Shown here: positions 36,839-46,170 of the stretch, piece after piece
Numbering within the stretch: the first letter of the stretch is position 1
Layout: each line of letters starts with the position of its first letter
Assembly: GCF_002209565.1 (NCBI RefSeq)
Contig: NZ_NJIH01000004.1
Span: forward strand, 62,001-126,000
Direction of reading: 5' to 3'
DNA length: 64,000 bases
From: Candidimonas nitroreducens
GTDB lineage: Bacteria > Pseudomonadota > Gammaproteobacteria > Burkholderiales > Burkholderiaceae_B
Notes under the pieces: model-generated
Databases searched by the model: none
Seen by the model: the letters and a program-made list of their open reading frames with translations, nothing else
What the model was told of the DNA's origin: nothing
Made by a program: the position numbers and the translations under genes

Positions 36839-36998
36839 GCGCAATTTCAGGTAATGACGGGCGCGCCGCCGCCGGCGGCAGGGACGGTAATCATAGACGC
36901 AAACCGGCATGCACGGCCACACGGCGGCCTAGAAGCCAGTTATTTCAGGCAGTTACCGGAACTTGCCAGGCATGGGCCGAACCGGCACACTGGCGCTT

Positions 36999-37700
36999 AT
37001 GGATACCCCGCTAGTCAAAGTTCTGGTCGTCGACGACGACCCCGCCCTGCGCCAGCTGCTGGCCGATTATCTGAATCGCCACGGCTACGACACCCTGCTG
37101 GCCGCCGACGCCACCGACATGGTGGCGCGCATCCAGCGCTACGCGCCCGACCTGGTGGTGCTCGACCGCATGCTGCCCGACGGCGACGGCGCCGAGGCCT
37201 GTAGACGCTTGCGCGAGCAGGGCGAAGACATACCCGTGATCCTGCTTACCGGGCGCGACGAAACCGTAGACCGCGTGGTGGGCCTGGAGGCCGGCGCCGA
37301 CGATTACGTCGGCAAGCCTTTCGACCCGCGCGAACTGCTGGCCCGCATCGAGGCCGTGCTGCGCCGCAAGAAAGGCGCCTCGGCGCTTACCAAAGAACAG
37401 CCCGTCACCTTCGGCCCCTTCGTCTTCGACCCGGCCACGCGCCAGCTGTACAAAGACCAGGCGCCGGTCAAGCTCACCGGCGGCGAGGTCAACCTGCTCG
37501 AGGCCCTGGTCAAGAATCCCGGCAAGCCCCTGTCGCGCGACCGGCTGCTGGCCCTGGCGCGCGACGACGACGAAGGCGAACGCAACGACCGCGCCATCGA
37601 CATCGCGGTGCTGCGCCTGCGGCGCTCCATCGAAGAAGACCCCAGGCAGCCGCGCTGGATCCAGACCGTCTGGGGCGTCGGCTACCGCTTCTCGCCATAG
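36999..37700 (+). CDS. risA: OmpR-family response regulator, probably RisA
   Basis: A 233-residue response regulator. The receiver has VVDDDPALRQLL, the phospho-acceptor aspartate in VVLDRMLPDGDG, and the lysine in DYVGKPFDPREL; the winged-helix output domain ends WIQTVWGVGYRFSP. From memory of the family this closely matches Bordetella RisA, which controls stress-related and surface traits. The start at 36999 puts the VKVLVVDDD motif near the N-terminus; ATGs at 36963 and 36972 are alternatives. It is followed 33 bases later by its kinase. Confidence 0.9.
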   Translation: MDTPLVKVLVVDDDPALRQLLADYLNRHGYDTLLAADATDMVARIQRYAPDLVVLDRMLPDGDGAEACRRLREQGEDIPVILLTGRDETVDRVVGLEAGADDYVGKPFDPRELLARIEAVLRRKKGASALTKEQPVTFGPFVFDPATRQLYKDQAPVKLTGGEVNLLEALVKNPGKPLSRDRLLALARDDDEGERNDRAIDIAVLRLRRSIEEDPRQPRWIQTVWGVGYRFSP

Positions 37701-37733
37701 GCCCGCCATGCCGCGGCCTCCCCTGCACCCACG

Positions 37734-39158
37734 ATGAAATGGCGCTCCTTCCTGCCGCGCTCGCTGCACGCGCGCATGATCCTGCTGACCCTGGGCACGG
37801 TGCTCCTGGTACAAGCAGCCACCGTCGCCAGCGTCAACTACTTCCGCCGCACATTCGTCGAAGAAGTGGCCGTGCAGTACACAGCCACCACCATCGCCAC
37901 GCTGCGCGCGGCCTTGGCCACCATACCCGACGACGAGCGCGCCGAGTTCGTGCGCCACGCCTCGCAAGACCAATGGCACCTGTGGTCGCGCAGCCTGCCC
38001 TCTGAAGCCCGCATCGGCCGCTGGCGCCATCGGCCTTCCGACGCGCACGACCGCCCTCCGCGGCGCGAACCGCCCCCCATGCCCGACGACATGCGGCGCG
38101 ACCTGCGCCTGTTCGTGCGCCTGCTCAATGAACGCCTCAGCGACGGCACGCGGGTGGCGCTGTCGCGCGGCCACCGGCCGCGCATGTTCATCTCGCTGGC
38201 CAGCGACTTCGGCGAAGACGACACCCCGCGTGACAAGGAATGGCTGGTGATCCCCCTGGATCACATCGCCCCGCCGGTCGCCACCCCGGCCATCGTCGGC
38301 TGGCTCGGCGTCATGGGGCTGTTCCTGCTGATATCGGCCGTGTTCTCGTGGCACATCACGCGCCCGCTGACACGGCTGGCCGACGCCGCCGACCAGCTCG
38401 CCGCCGGCCAACCGCAGCGCGTCACGCCCTCCGGGCCGCGCGAAACCCGGGTGCTGGGCGAACGCTTCAACGCCATGCTCGACGCCCTGGCCGAGTCCAG
38501 CACGGTGCGCCGCACCCTGCTCGCCGGCCTGCCCCACGACCTCAAAGGGCCTCTGTCGCGCATGTGGCTGCGCGTCGAAATGGCCGACGATTCCGACTTC
38601 AAGGACGGCATGCGCCGCGACATCCAGGACATGCAGCGCATGGTCGACCAGTTCATAGGCTTCGTACGCGGCACCGACCCCGGCACCTACCACTTCGCGC
38701 CGCTGGCCATCAACCCCTGGCTCGAAGAACAGGCGGCAGCCTGGGAAAGCGCCGGCAGCGCGGTGCACCTGACCGAGCTGGCCTCCCAGCCCATGACCGT
38801 ACGCGCCGACCGCATCGCGTTGGGGCGGCTGCTCGACAACCTGGTGACCAACGCCTTCAACCACGGCAAGCCGCCGGTGGAACTGGCACTGAAGGCCGAA
38901 GACGGCTGGGCCGTGATTTCAGTCACGGATCACGGCCCCGGCATCGCCCCGGCGCGCCGCGAAGAGGCGCTGCGGCCCTTCTCGCGCCTGGACGAGGCCC
39001 GCACCCGCACCGGCTCGGTAGGCCTGGGCCTGGCCCTGGCCGACGCCGTGTCGCGGGCGCACGACGGCAGCCTGACACTGGAAGATGCCGAGGGCGGCGG
39101 CCTGAAGGTGGTGATACGGCTGCCGACCCAGACCGCTGCAGGCATTGCTGCAGGCTAA
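37734..39158 (+). CDS. risS: Sensor histidine kinase, probably RisS
   Basis: A 474-residue inner-membrane kinase. TM1 is at about 14-36, a periplasmic sensor of ~145 residues rich in Arg/Pro follows, and TM2 is near 190 before a HAMP segment (ITRPLTRLADAADQLAAG). The phospho-acceptor histidine is in GLPHDLKGPLSRM, the N-box in LDNLVTNAFNHG, and the G-boxes in DHGPGI and GSVGLGLAL. The reading frame is intact throughout. Partner of the preceding response regulator; the signal is not evident from sequence. Confidence 0.9.
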   Translation: MKWRSFLPRSLHARMILLTLGTVLLVQAATVASVNYFRRTFVEEVAVQYTATTIATLRAALATIPDDERAEFVRHASQDQWHLWSRSLPSEARIGRWRHRPSDAHDRPPRREPPPMPDDMRRDLRLFVRLLNERLSDGTRVALSRGHRPRMFISLASDFGEDDTPRDKEWLVIPLDHIAPPVATPAIVGWLGVMGLFLLISAVFSWHITRPLTRLADAADQLAAGQPQRVTPSGPRETRVLGERFNAMLDALAESSTVRRTLLAGLPHDLKGPLSRMWLRVEMADDSDFKDGMRRDIQDMQRMVDQFIGFVRGTDPGTYHFAPLAINPWLEEQAAAWESAGSAVHLTELASQPMTVRADRIALGRLLDNLVTNAFNHGKPPVELALKAEDGWAVISVTDHGPGIAPARREEALRPFSRLDEARTRTGSVGLGLALADAVSRAHDGSLTLEDAEGGGLKVVIRLPTQTAAGIAAG

Positions 39159-39302
39159 TTTCCTGCCACGGCGATGGCCCGTTATCCCACCCGGCCAGCA
39201 CGATGACGTCGTGGGCTCTTCCGCATCGCGCCTGGGGCCCTGGCGACCTTACTTTCTGCGGACTGCCTAAATAGCCGCATACGACGGCCGCTACATGTTC
39301 GC

Positions 39303-39308
39303 TATACT
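39303..39308 (+). promoter_or_regulatory. -10-like box upstream of the MalT-like regulator
   Basis: TATACT lies 108 bases before the ATG at 39416. No convincing -35 partner is visible, so activator dependence or a different start is possible. Confidence 0.3.
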
Positions 39309-39415
39309 CTGAAGGGACGCGCGTTTCGCAAACACCACGAGACATATCGTTATCGGCACCAGGCTTCGAGCGGCTGGGGATGTAGCGCTGCTTGCTCTTT
39401 CGTAGGGGGTATCGT

Positions 39416-42190
39416 ATGCACTTGAGCACGCCGCTACGCGTGCGGGCGGATGCCGATCCGCCGATAGCTACGACCGGAGGCCAAGGCTTCAGCGTAGCAA
39501 ACGTTGCACCGGCCAGGCGCGGAGATATTCTCCGCCATGACGCGCTGCGCCAGCTGGACGCGGCAAAAAATGCGTCCTGCGTGGTGCTACATGGGCCCGC
39601 CGGCAGCGGTAAAAGCCATTTGCTTCGAGCCTGGGCCGCGCGCCAGGCGTCGGCGGGCGCCACCTGGATATGGGTGGACTGCGAGCGCCTGCCCAAAGAA
39701 GGTATCGCCGCTCCGCTCGTTGGCGCGTGCCTGAGGACACTGCCCGAGCTGAGTGCGAATTTTCCCGATCGGCGCACAGGTACGAAAAACGAAGAGGATG
39801 TCCCGTTGATTTTGGGATTGATCCGTGCACTTTCGCACCATGCCGGCCCCTTCATTTTCGTATTCGACAATTTGCACGCGTGCGAGAACCAGAACCGTTT
39901 GCAGTGCCTGCAGGCTCTTCTGGACTATTGCCCTCCGCACCTGCAGTGTCTGTTCGCCCATAGGGCTCCGCTACCTCTATCCTTGTCGCGTCTACGGGAT
40001 TGTGGGGCTCTACTGCAGATCGGGCCGGCCTCACTGGCCTGGAACCTGGAGGAGACCCGCGCTTTTATTCGCAACAAGTTGGGAGTCAGGGCCTATACCC
40101 GGGCTCAGGCCTGGTTCGATCTGACCCGGGGGTGGTGTACCGGCCTAGTCTATCTGAGCGATGCTTACGACAGCGCCAAGAATGGCGAAACAGATCCGGA
40201 GCATGGGCTGCCGGGTGCCTTATTGGACTATCTGGAAACCGAAGTCTTGCGGCAGCTTTGTGAAGAAGACATATATTGCTTGACCGTACTGGCGCAGCTG
40301 GATTCCGACCACGACAAACTGTTGCCTTCCATGCTGGGCACAGGCTGGCCGGCAATTGTGCACAAACTATCGCAACTGAGCCAGTGCATGGGCTTCCTCC
40401 AGGCGCAAGGCTCCCCGGGTATGCCGGCTCGATGGGATCTGCATCCGATTCTGCGTCTGGCGCTCCAGCGGCGATTTTCCGGTTGGACAGCCGATGCGCA
40501 GGCCACGTTCCATCGGCGTGCCAGCGCCGCATTCACGAATATCGCGGACTTCAAGCGTGTGGTGCATCACGCCATCTGTGCCGGCGCGCCCGACACATTG
40601 GGATTGATGGAACAGAGTGTGGAAGCAATGGGGCGGAAGGGAGATCTGCCCCGGATAGCCCAAGTGCTGTCGCTACTGCCCGCACAAGTGCTTCAGGCCC
40701 GCCCGCGACTGCAGTCCTGGCTGGCCATGGCCGCGCTGATGGCGCACCGCCTCGAAGACTGCCGCCTGATGATCGGCCGCCTGTATGGGCAGCGGCCAGG
40801 GGCGGACGAAGCCGAGCGCTGCCGCTGGCATGTCATAAGTGGCATGCTGGCCATATATTCAGACGACATCGATGCAGCAGCGGCGCTGGTGCCCGTACTG
40901 GAAGCGATGCATCCGGAACGGATCGATACCGTTACCCGAAGCGGGCGACGCAACGTACTGTCTTGGATCTACATCCATCAAAGCGCCTACGGGCGAGCCC
41001 GGCAGATGCAGCTGGACACGCCGGCCGACGAATCGAACAGGCCCGAAGAAACCATGTTCGGCAGGCAGATCGGCCGCTGCATGGCGGGCTTCAGCCTTGC
41101 CCTCGAGGGCAAGATGAATGAGGCCGAGCGGGTCTATCGCGAGGTGCTTGAAAAATGCGGGCCGCAGGAGGAGCAGCTCATGGACGCCATATGCCAGGCG
41201 TCGGGGCTCTTGGGCGAAACGTTATACGAACTGAACGACTTGGACAGCGTTCTGGCACTGGCGGTGCGGCAGGACGAAATGGAGCGCGTCGCCATCCCGG
41301 ACACTTTCCTGCGCGTAATGCTGGGCATCGGACGGACACTGGCCATTCGAGGCCGCTTGCGCGAGAGCAGCGAAATCCTGCTGCGCCTGGAACAGTATGC
41401 GCGTGCCCGGAATTTGCGCCGTATTCTGGCCTATAGCCTGCTCGAGCAGTGTGCCCTGTCGCTGCGAGCCCACGACCGGGCACACGCAGAACACCTCCGC
41501 CGCCAGTTGGCCGGCCTACGTCGCCGGGACAAAAGCGGGCCGCTGGGCGGCGGCGTGGACATCACGGCGGTGGCCCGTAGAGCGGATATTCTTTGCTGCA
41601 TCGCTGCAGGGGACATGGCGGCGGCCCACCGGAACATTCTCCGCCTCATGGAATGCAGCCTGGCAGCGGGACGCTACCGACGCGTGGCGGCCCTGTGTTG
41701 CCAGATCGCGATAATAGAACGTCGCCAGGGCAGGCATGTGTCCGCGACGGAGCACTTGAAAGAAGCGCTGGCCATCGGATACCGCATGGGTTTGTTGCGC
41801 AGCCTGCTCGACGCACACCCCGATGTGCCGGACGCGGCGCAAGATATTTTGAGAATGGGCGGATTGGATTCGATGGCGGCATTTCAGGCCGACCTGCTTT
41901 GCAATGCTCCCGGTATTTCTCCGCTTGCCGGGCCGTCCGTACACGCGCCGAGCCATAGCGCCACCCTGGGGCAGGACGATCGACCCCATGATGACGAGCT
42001 CTTGACCGGCCGGGAACTGGATATAGCGCGCCAGCTCATTCTGGCGCTGCCCAACAAGCTGATTGCACGCAGCCTGAGCCTGTCTCCGGAAACCGTCAAA
42101 TGGCATCTGAGCAATATCTACCAGAAGCTCGGCGTGTCCAACAGGCACGACGCGGTTGCGCGGCTGCGTAGGCTTCTGCTCGGCTCCTGA
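39416..42190 (+). CDS. MalT-like ATP-dependent LuxR-family regulator (LAL type)
   Basis: A 924-residue signal-transducing ATPase with C-terminal LuxR DNA-binding domain. Walker A is GPAGSGKSHLL near residues 60-70 and a Walker B-like FIFVFDNLHA lies near 155. A long alpha-helical, TPR-like middle occupies about 350-830, and the HTH is LTGRELDIARQLILALPNKL...TVKWHLSNIYQKLGVSNR. The ATG at 39416 follows AGGGGG at good spacing; a TTG eight codons upstream is unlikely. It lies 111 bases ahead of a five-gene catabolic operon on the same strand, which I infer it activates. Codon use is less GC-biased than risS before it. Confidence 0.9.
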   Translation: MHLSTPLRVRADADPPIATTGGQGFSVANVAPARRGDILRHDALRQLDAAKNASCVVLHGPAGSGKSHLLRAWAARQASAGATWIWVDCERLPKEGIAAPLVGACLRTLPELSANFPDRRTGTKNEEDVPLILGLIRALSHHAGPFIFVFDNLHACENQNRLQCLQALLDYCPPHLQCLFAHRAPLPLSLSRLRDCGALLQIGPASLAWNLEETRAFIRNKLGVRAYTRAQAWFDLTRGWCTGLVYLSDAYDSAKNGETDPEHGLPGALLDYLETEVLRQLCEEDIYCLTVLAQLDSDHDKLLPSMLGTGWPAIVHKLSQLSQCMGFLQAQGSPGMPARWDLHPILRLALQRRFSGWTADAQATFHRRASAAFTNIADFKRVVHHAICAGAPDTLGLMEQSVEAMGRKGDLPRIAQVLSLLPAQVLQARPRLQSWLAMAALMAHRLEDCRLMIGRLYGQRPGADEAERCRWHVISGMLAIYSDDIDAAAALVPVLEAMHPERIDTVTRSGRRNVLSWIYIHQSAYGRARQMQLDTPADESNRPEETMFGRQIGRCMAGFSLALEGKMNEAERVYREVLEKCGPQEEQLMDAICQASGLLGETLYELNDLDSVLALAVRQDEMERVAIPDTFLRVMLGIGRTLAIRGRLRESSEILLRLEQYARARNLRRILAYSLLEQCALSLRAHDRAHAEHLRRQLAGLRRRDKSGPLGGGVDITAVARRADILCCIAAGDMAAAHRNILRLMECSLAAGRYRRVAALCCQIAIIERRQGRHVSATEHLKEALAIGYRMGLLRSLLDAHPDVPDAAQDILRMGGLDSMAAFQADLLCNAPGISPLAGPSVHAPSHSATLGQDDRPHDDELLTGRELDIARQLILALPNKLIARSLSLSPETVKWHLSNIYQKLGVSNRHDAVARLRRLLLGS

Positions 42191-42300
42191 CCTCCCACCC
42201 AATCGCACAGCCCCCCCGACATGGGTGGGTAGCTTGCCGGGATGCTCTTGGGATAATCCTCTCCACCAGCCAAAGATCTGGCAAGAACAGGAGGAGAGAC

Positions 42301-43314
42301 ATGTCCCAGAACCATTTTGATGTCGAGGGCCGGCGCCGAGTGCTGCAATACATGACGGCGTTAGGCCTGCTTTCATGCGCGGGTCTGCCCGCGACCGGCC
42401 TGGCGCAAAGCTACCCCAACCGGCCGATAAGACTGTTGCTCGGCTTTGCGCCCGGTGCTGCCACCGATGCTTTCGCAAGAATCGTGGCCAAGCAGTTGTC
42501 CGCCATGCTGGGTCAGCAATTCATCGTAGAGAACCGGCCGGGAGCCGCCACCCGCATAGCGATGGACGACGTTCAGAAGTCGGCGGCAGACGGATATATG
42601 CTCGGTTTCGCAACTGCGGTTACGGCTGCTTTTCCCCTTCTGTTCAAGGGCATGTCTTTCGATCCGGGGCGCAATTTCACTCCGGTTGCGATGCTCGGGC
42701 GCGCGCCGATGTTTCTGGTGGTACGCAGCAGCATGGGCGTGAACACCTACAAGGAGTTCGTCGACTACGCCCGGAAGAAAGGCAGCCTGGCCTTCGGCCA
42801 TCAGGGCAAAGGCAGCAATCCCCATCTGGCAGGACTCGCGCTAGCCAAATCCGCCGGCTTTCATGTGGTGGATGTGCCGTACCGGGGGGGCGGCCCTTTG
42901 TCGCTGGCGTTGGGCGCGGGCGAGGTTGATTTCGCGATGATCGAATACGCAGGCGTACGTCCCATGCTCGAGCGCGGCGTGGTAAAGCTTCTGCTGGTGA
43001 CCGAGCCGGATCGATCCCCGAATCAGCCCAATGTCCCCGCAGGGCGTGAAGTAGGCATGCCCGCCGATGCCGAAGGGCTCGCACCATGGTTCATGCTGAT
43101 TGCGCCGCCCGGGATGCCCGAACCCGTCACCGCGCTTCTCGGCTCCGCCGCCAAGAAGTTGTTGGCGCTGCCAGACGTGCACAAGGAACTGCTTGGCATA
43201 GGGATCGTGCCCGGCTATGCCGACTCTCAAGCAACTGCCCAGTTCTTTGTGTCGCAGCGTAAACGCATCGTCAAGCTGGCGCACGACCTCAATCTTTCTT
43301 TATCGAAATCCTGA
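42301..43314 (+). CDS. Bug/TctC-family substrate-binding protein, twin-arginine-like leader
   Basis: A 337-residue Bug receptor opening the operon, after a strong AGGAGGAGAG site. Motifs include GFAPGAATDAFARI, VENRPGAATRIA and VVDVPYRGGGPLSLAL. The leader contains GRRRVLQYM before a hydrophobic run ending GLAQSYP, resembling a Tat signal, which is unusual for Bug proteins. The GGxTD glycine pair of the first loop is replaced by GAATD, so ligand contacts may differ. It probably delivers or senses the acid that the following CoA enzymes degrade. Confidence 0.92.
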   Translation: MSQNHFDVEGRRRVLQYMTALGLLSCAGLPATGLAQSYPNRPIRLLLGFAPGAATDAFARIVAKQLSAMLGQQFIVENRPGAATRIAMDDVQKSAADGYMLGFATAVTAAFPLLFKGMSFDPGRNFTPVAMLGRAPMFLVVRSSMGVNTYKEFVDYARKKGSLAFGHQGKGSNPHLAGLALAKSAGFHVVDVPYRGGGPLSLALGAGEVDFAMIEYAGVRPMLERGVVKLLLVTEPDRSPNQPNVPAGREVGMPADAEGLAPWFMLIAPPGMPEPVTALLGSAAKKLLALPDVHKELLGIGIVPGYADSQATAQFFVSQRKRIVKLAHDLNLSLSKS

Positions 43315-43332
43315 CCCGGAGCCGACCACGAT

Positions 43333-44184
43333 ATGGAAGGAAGAACGTATGCGCTTTCCGTGTCTTCGTTGAGAACAGCCCGGGGGGTGGCCGAGTTCAT
43401 CCACGAAGATGCCGAGCGCCGCAATCCGCTGGGTTCGGCATTGCGCCACGACTATGAACGCATGCTGGATATCGTCGAGAACGACCCAGAGATCAAATGC
43501 CTGCTGTTGGCCGGATCGGGCGGCAGCTTCTGTGCAGGCGGCGACATCCGTGAAATGCGCAGCCGTATCGAAAGCGGCGACCCGTCGAACCACTCTCCCG
43601 ATGCGACTCGACAGCGCCTGGAGACAGCTTCGCGTTGGTTATCCCGGCTGCGGAACCTGAACGCGATCGTCATTGCCTGCGTAGACGGCCCGGCTTATGG
43701 AGGGGGATTCAGCCTGGCACTGCATGCCGATTTCATTCTGGCCTCGCCGCGGGCCGATTTCTGCATGTCGTTCATCCGCCTGGGGCTGACGCCGGACTTC
43801 GGTGCCGTCTACTGCCTTTCCCGGCTAGTCGGCCTGGCAGCGGCCCGAGACATCCTTTTGACAGGGCGGCGTCTGGATGCCCAGTCCGCGCACACCATGG
43901 GTATGGTTCACGCGGTTCTAACACAAGAGACTCTGATGAAGCGGGCCCATACGATGGCCGACATGATCTGCCGAGGCTCGGCGCAGGCCTTGTCCATGAC
44001 CAAGGCGATGCTGAACCGCGGCCTCGAGTCGGATTATGCGGCGTCTGCCTCGATGGAGTCCTACGCCCAGGGCATCTCCATGTCCACCCCCTACCACAAG
44101 CGGGCCATTGAGGCTTTCCTTGGGCGCGAGCCCCTCCAGTATGAATGGGATCGCGACTGGCCGGCCCGGCCGCAAGCAGAGTAA
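43333..44184 (+). CDS. Enoyl-CoA hydratase/isomerase family protein
   Basis: A 283-residue crotonase-fold enzyme. The oxyanion-hole segments are visible as LAGSGGSFCAGGDIREM (residues ~58-75) and VDGPAYGGGFSLALHADF (~120-137), followed by FIRLGLTPDFGAVYCLSRLVG. The active-site acids of classical hydratase are not both evident, so isomerase, hydratase or hydrolase activity is possible. It starts 18 bases after the Bug gene. With the CaiB-type CoA-transferase and a second crotonase it forms a CoA-thioester pathway. Confidence 0.88.
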   Translation: MEGRTYALSVSSLRTARGVAEFIHEDAERRNPLGSALRHDYERMLDIVENDPEIKCLLLAGSGGSFCAGGDIREMRSRIESGDPSNHSPDATRQRLETASRWLSRLRNLNAIVIACVDGPAYGGGFSLALHADFILASPRADFCMSFIRLGLTPDFGAVYCLSRLVGLAAARDILLTGRRLDAQSAHTMGMVHAVLTQETLMKRAHTMADMICRGSAQALSMTKAMLNRGLESDYAASASMESYAQGISMSTPYHKRAIEAFLGREPLQYEWDRDWPARPQAE

Positions 44185-44233
44185 ATGCGGCCAACGGCAT
44201 GGAAACCAAAAGCATCAACCCAGGAGGCATAAA

Positions 44234-45451
44234 TTGACTCAAGATGCTTCACCGCGCGGAGGGCCGCTTGCCGGCCTGAAAGTGATCGAGCTGGCAACTA
44301 TCGTGGCAGCCCCGTCGGCCGCGTCTTACTTGTCGGACTATGGGGCGGAGGTGCTAAAAATAGAATTGCCCGATAAAGGGGACGGCCTGCGCAATTTCCC
44401 TCCATTCAAGGACGAGCACTCCCTTTGGTGGAAAGTCGTCAATCGGGACAAGCAGCTGATCACCCTGGATCTGCGCAAACCCCGTGGGCGCGAGATTTTC
44501 AAGTCCCTGTTGCCGCATTACGACGTCCTGATAGAAAACTTCCGCCCCGGAACGCTGGCAAGATGGGGGCTGGATCCAGACACATTGAGGCAATGCCGGA
44601 AAGACCTTATCGTGCTGCGCGCCACGGCTTTCGGGCAGGATGGCCCGTACCGAGACCGCCCGGGATTCGCGCGCATCTTCGAAGCCATGGGAGGCCTGAC
44701 CTATATAAGCGGAGAGCCGCAGGGCGCCCCCATGCATGCCGGCTATCCCATCGGCGATTCGATAGGCGCGCTGTTCGCCGCACTGGGCGTGATGGTCGCC
44801 TTATGGCGCCGAACGGCACATCCGCAAGCGCCGGGCGAGGAGATCGACCTATCCATGACCGAAGCGATGATCAAGCTGCTGGATTTCCTGCCCATGCAGC
44901 ACGATCTCCTGGGCAAGTCGCAACAGCGATCCGGCAACGTCAGTCAATATGCGGCGCCCACGGGCGTATACAGGACGCGCGACGGGGGCTGGGTGTCTCT
45001 GTCGGGCAGCACCGATGCTCTTTTTGCCGCCAATTGCCGTGCCATCGGTCGGGAGGACTTGCTAGCCGACCCTCGCTACGCCAGCAACCGCGCACGCTGC
45101 AAGAATTCGGATGAAGTAAACAGACTATTTGAACAGTGGTTTCTGCTGCACGACCAGAATGAGGTTGTCGAGCGTTTCCAGAAGGCCCACGGCACAGTGG
45201 CCCCGGTGTATTCGGCCGAACAAGTCGTCAACGACCCACAGGTAGTGGCCAGGAAGTTTCTGCAATCCGTCGAGGACGAGGACTTCGGGTCGGTGCGGAT
45301 TCCGGGCGTAGTTCCCCGTTTCCGCAACTCGCCCTGCCGAATTGCGCATGCGGCCAGATCGATGGGGGCGGATAACGAAACTGTCTACAGCCGTCTGCTG
45401 GGAATTTCCGCGGCCGAGCAAGATATCCTTCGCCAACAAGGAATAATTTAG
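44234..45451 (+). CDS. CaiB/BaiF family (class III) CoA-transferase
   Basis: A 405-residue class III CoA-transferase that activates a carboxylic acid by CoA exchange. Family features are LKVIELATIVAAPSAASYLSDYGAEV at the start, NRDKQLITLDLRKPRGREIF, VLIENFRPGTLARWGL and the GQDGPYRDRPGF region. The usual catalytic aspartate position is in RPGFARIFEAMGGL, where the expected D is not obvious. The TTG at 44234 is the start because AGGAGG lies six bases upstream and it begins at the expected family position. Confidence 0.9.
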   Translation: MTQDASPRGGPLAGLKVIELATIVAAPSAASYLSDYGAEVLKIELPDKGDGLRNFPPFKDEHSLWWKVVNRDKQLITLDLRKPRGREIFKSLLPHYDVLIENFRPGTLARWGLDPDTLRQCRKDLIVLRATAFGQDGPYRDRPGFARIFEAMGGLTYISGEPQGAPMHAGYPIGDSIGALFAALGVMVALWRRTAHPQAPGEEIDLSMTEAMIKLLDFLPMQHDLLGKSQQRSGNVSQYAAPTGVYRTRDGGWVSLSGSTDALFAANCRAIGREDLLADPRYASNRARCKNSDEVNRLFEQWFLLHDQNEVVERFQKAHGTVAPVYSAEQVVNDPQVVARKFLQSVEDEDFGSVRIPGVVPRFRNSPCRIAHAARSMGADNETVYSRLLGISAAEQDILRQQGII

Positions 45452-45459
45452 GCGGCACC

Positions 45460-46170
45460 ATGACAACACATGTATTGACCGAACAACTTGGCGACACATT
45501 ACATATCACCCTGAACAGGCCGGACAAACGCAATGCCATCGACATGCCTATGTTCTCCCGGCTGGCGGCCGAACTGGCGGAGGCGGAACGAGAGCCCCTG
45601 GTGGGCGCCGTGCTGCTATCCGGCGCGGGGGAGTCTTTCTGCGCCGGCCATGACCTGCGCGCGTTCTCAAGCTGGCCGCAGCAACCAGACGGCCCGGTTC
45701 CGGCTTTCCTACACGCCTTGGCCGCTTTGCGAAAGCCCCTGGTAGCGGCAGTTCACGGCCACGCCGTGGGCATTGGCGCCACGCTGCTGCTGCACGCGGA
45801 TTGGGTGATCAGCACACCAGATGCGCAATTGCTCTTGCCATTCGTGGATATGGAAATCGCCCCCGAAGCAGCCAGCAGCCTGTTGCTGGCGCAGGCCATA
45901 GGCCTGGTCAGAGCCAAGCGCGCCATGTTGTCCGGAGCCGCCTTTAGTGGTCAACAGGCCTACGATTGGGGCATGGTGACGGAACTCTGCGACCGGGAGA
46001 CGCTGCTCGCCACGGCGCGGGAAAAAGCAGAATATCTCGCGACGAAGTCCGGCTCGGCGTATGCCCGTATCAAGTGGCTCCTGATGTCGCCCTACGACGT
46101 GCATCGGCGCATCGACGAAGAAGTAGACGCCATCAACTTTGCCGTCCTGAAGCAGCGAGGGGTTTCATGA
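45460..46170 (+). CDS. Enoyl-CoA hydratase/isomerase family protein (second)
   Basis: A 236-residue crotonase-family protein with LNRPDKRNAIDMPMFSRL, the oxyanion segments LSGAGESFCAGHDLRAF and VHGHAVGIGATLLLHADW, and FVDMEIAPEAASSLLLA. The last resembles delta3,delta2-enoyl-CoA isomerase-like members (ECI type), lacking one hydratase glutamate. It begins eight bases after the CoA-transferase and overlaps the next gene by ATGA, so it is certainly within the same operon. Confidence 0.88.
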   Translation: MTTHVLTEQLGDTLHITLNRPDKRNAIDMPMFSRLAAELAEAEREPLVGAVLLSGAGESFCAGHDLRAFSSWPQQPDGPVPAFLHALAALRKPLVAAVHGHAVGIGATLLLHADWVISTPDAQLLLPFVDMEIAPEAASSLLLAQAIGLVRAKRAMLSGAAFSGQQAYDWGMVTELCDRETLLATAREKAEYLATKSGSAYARIKWLLMSPYDVHRRIDEEVDAINFAVLKQRGVS

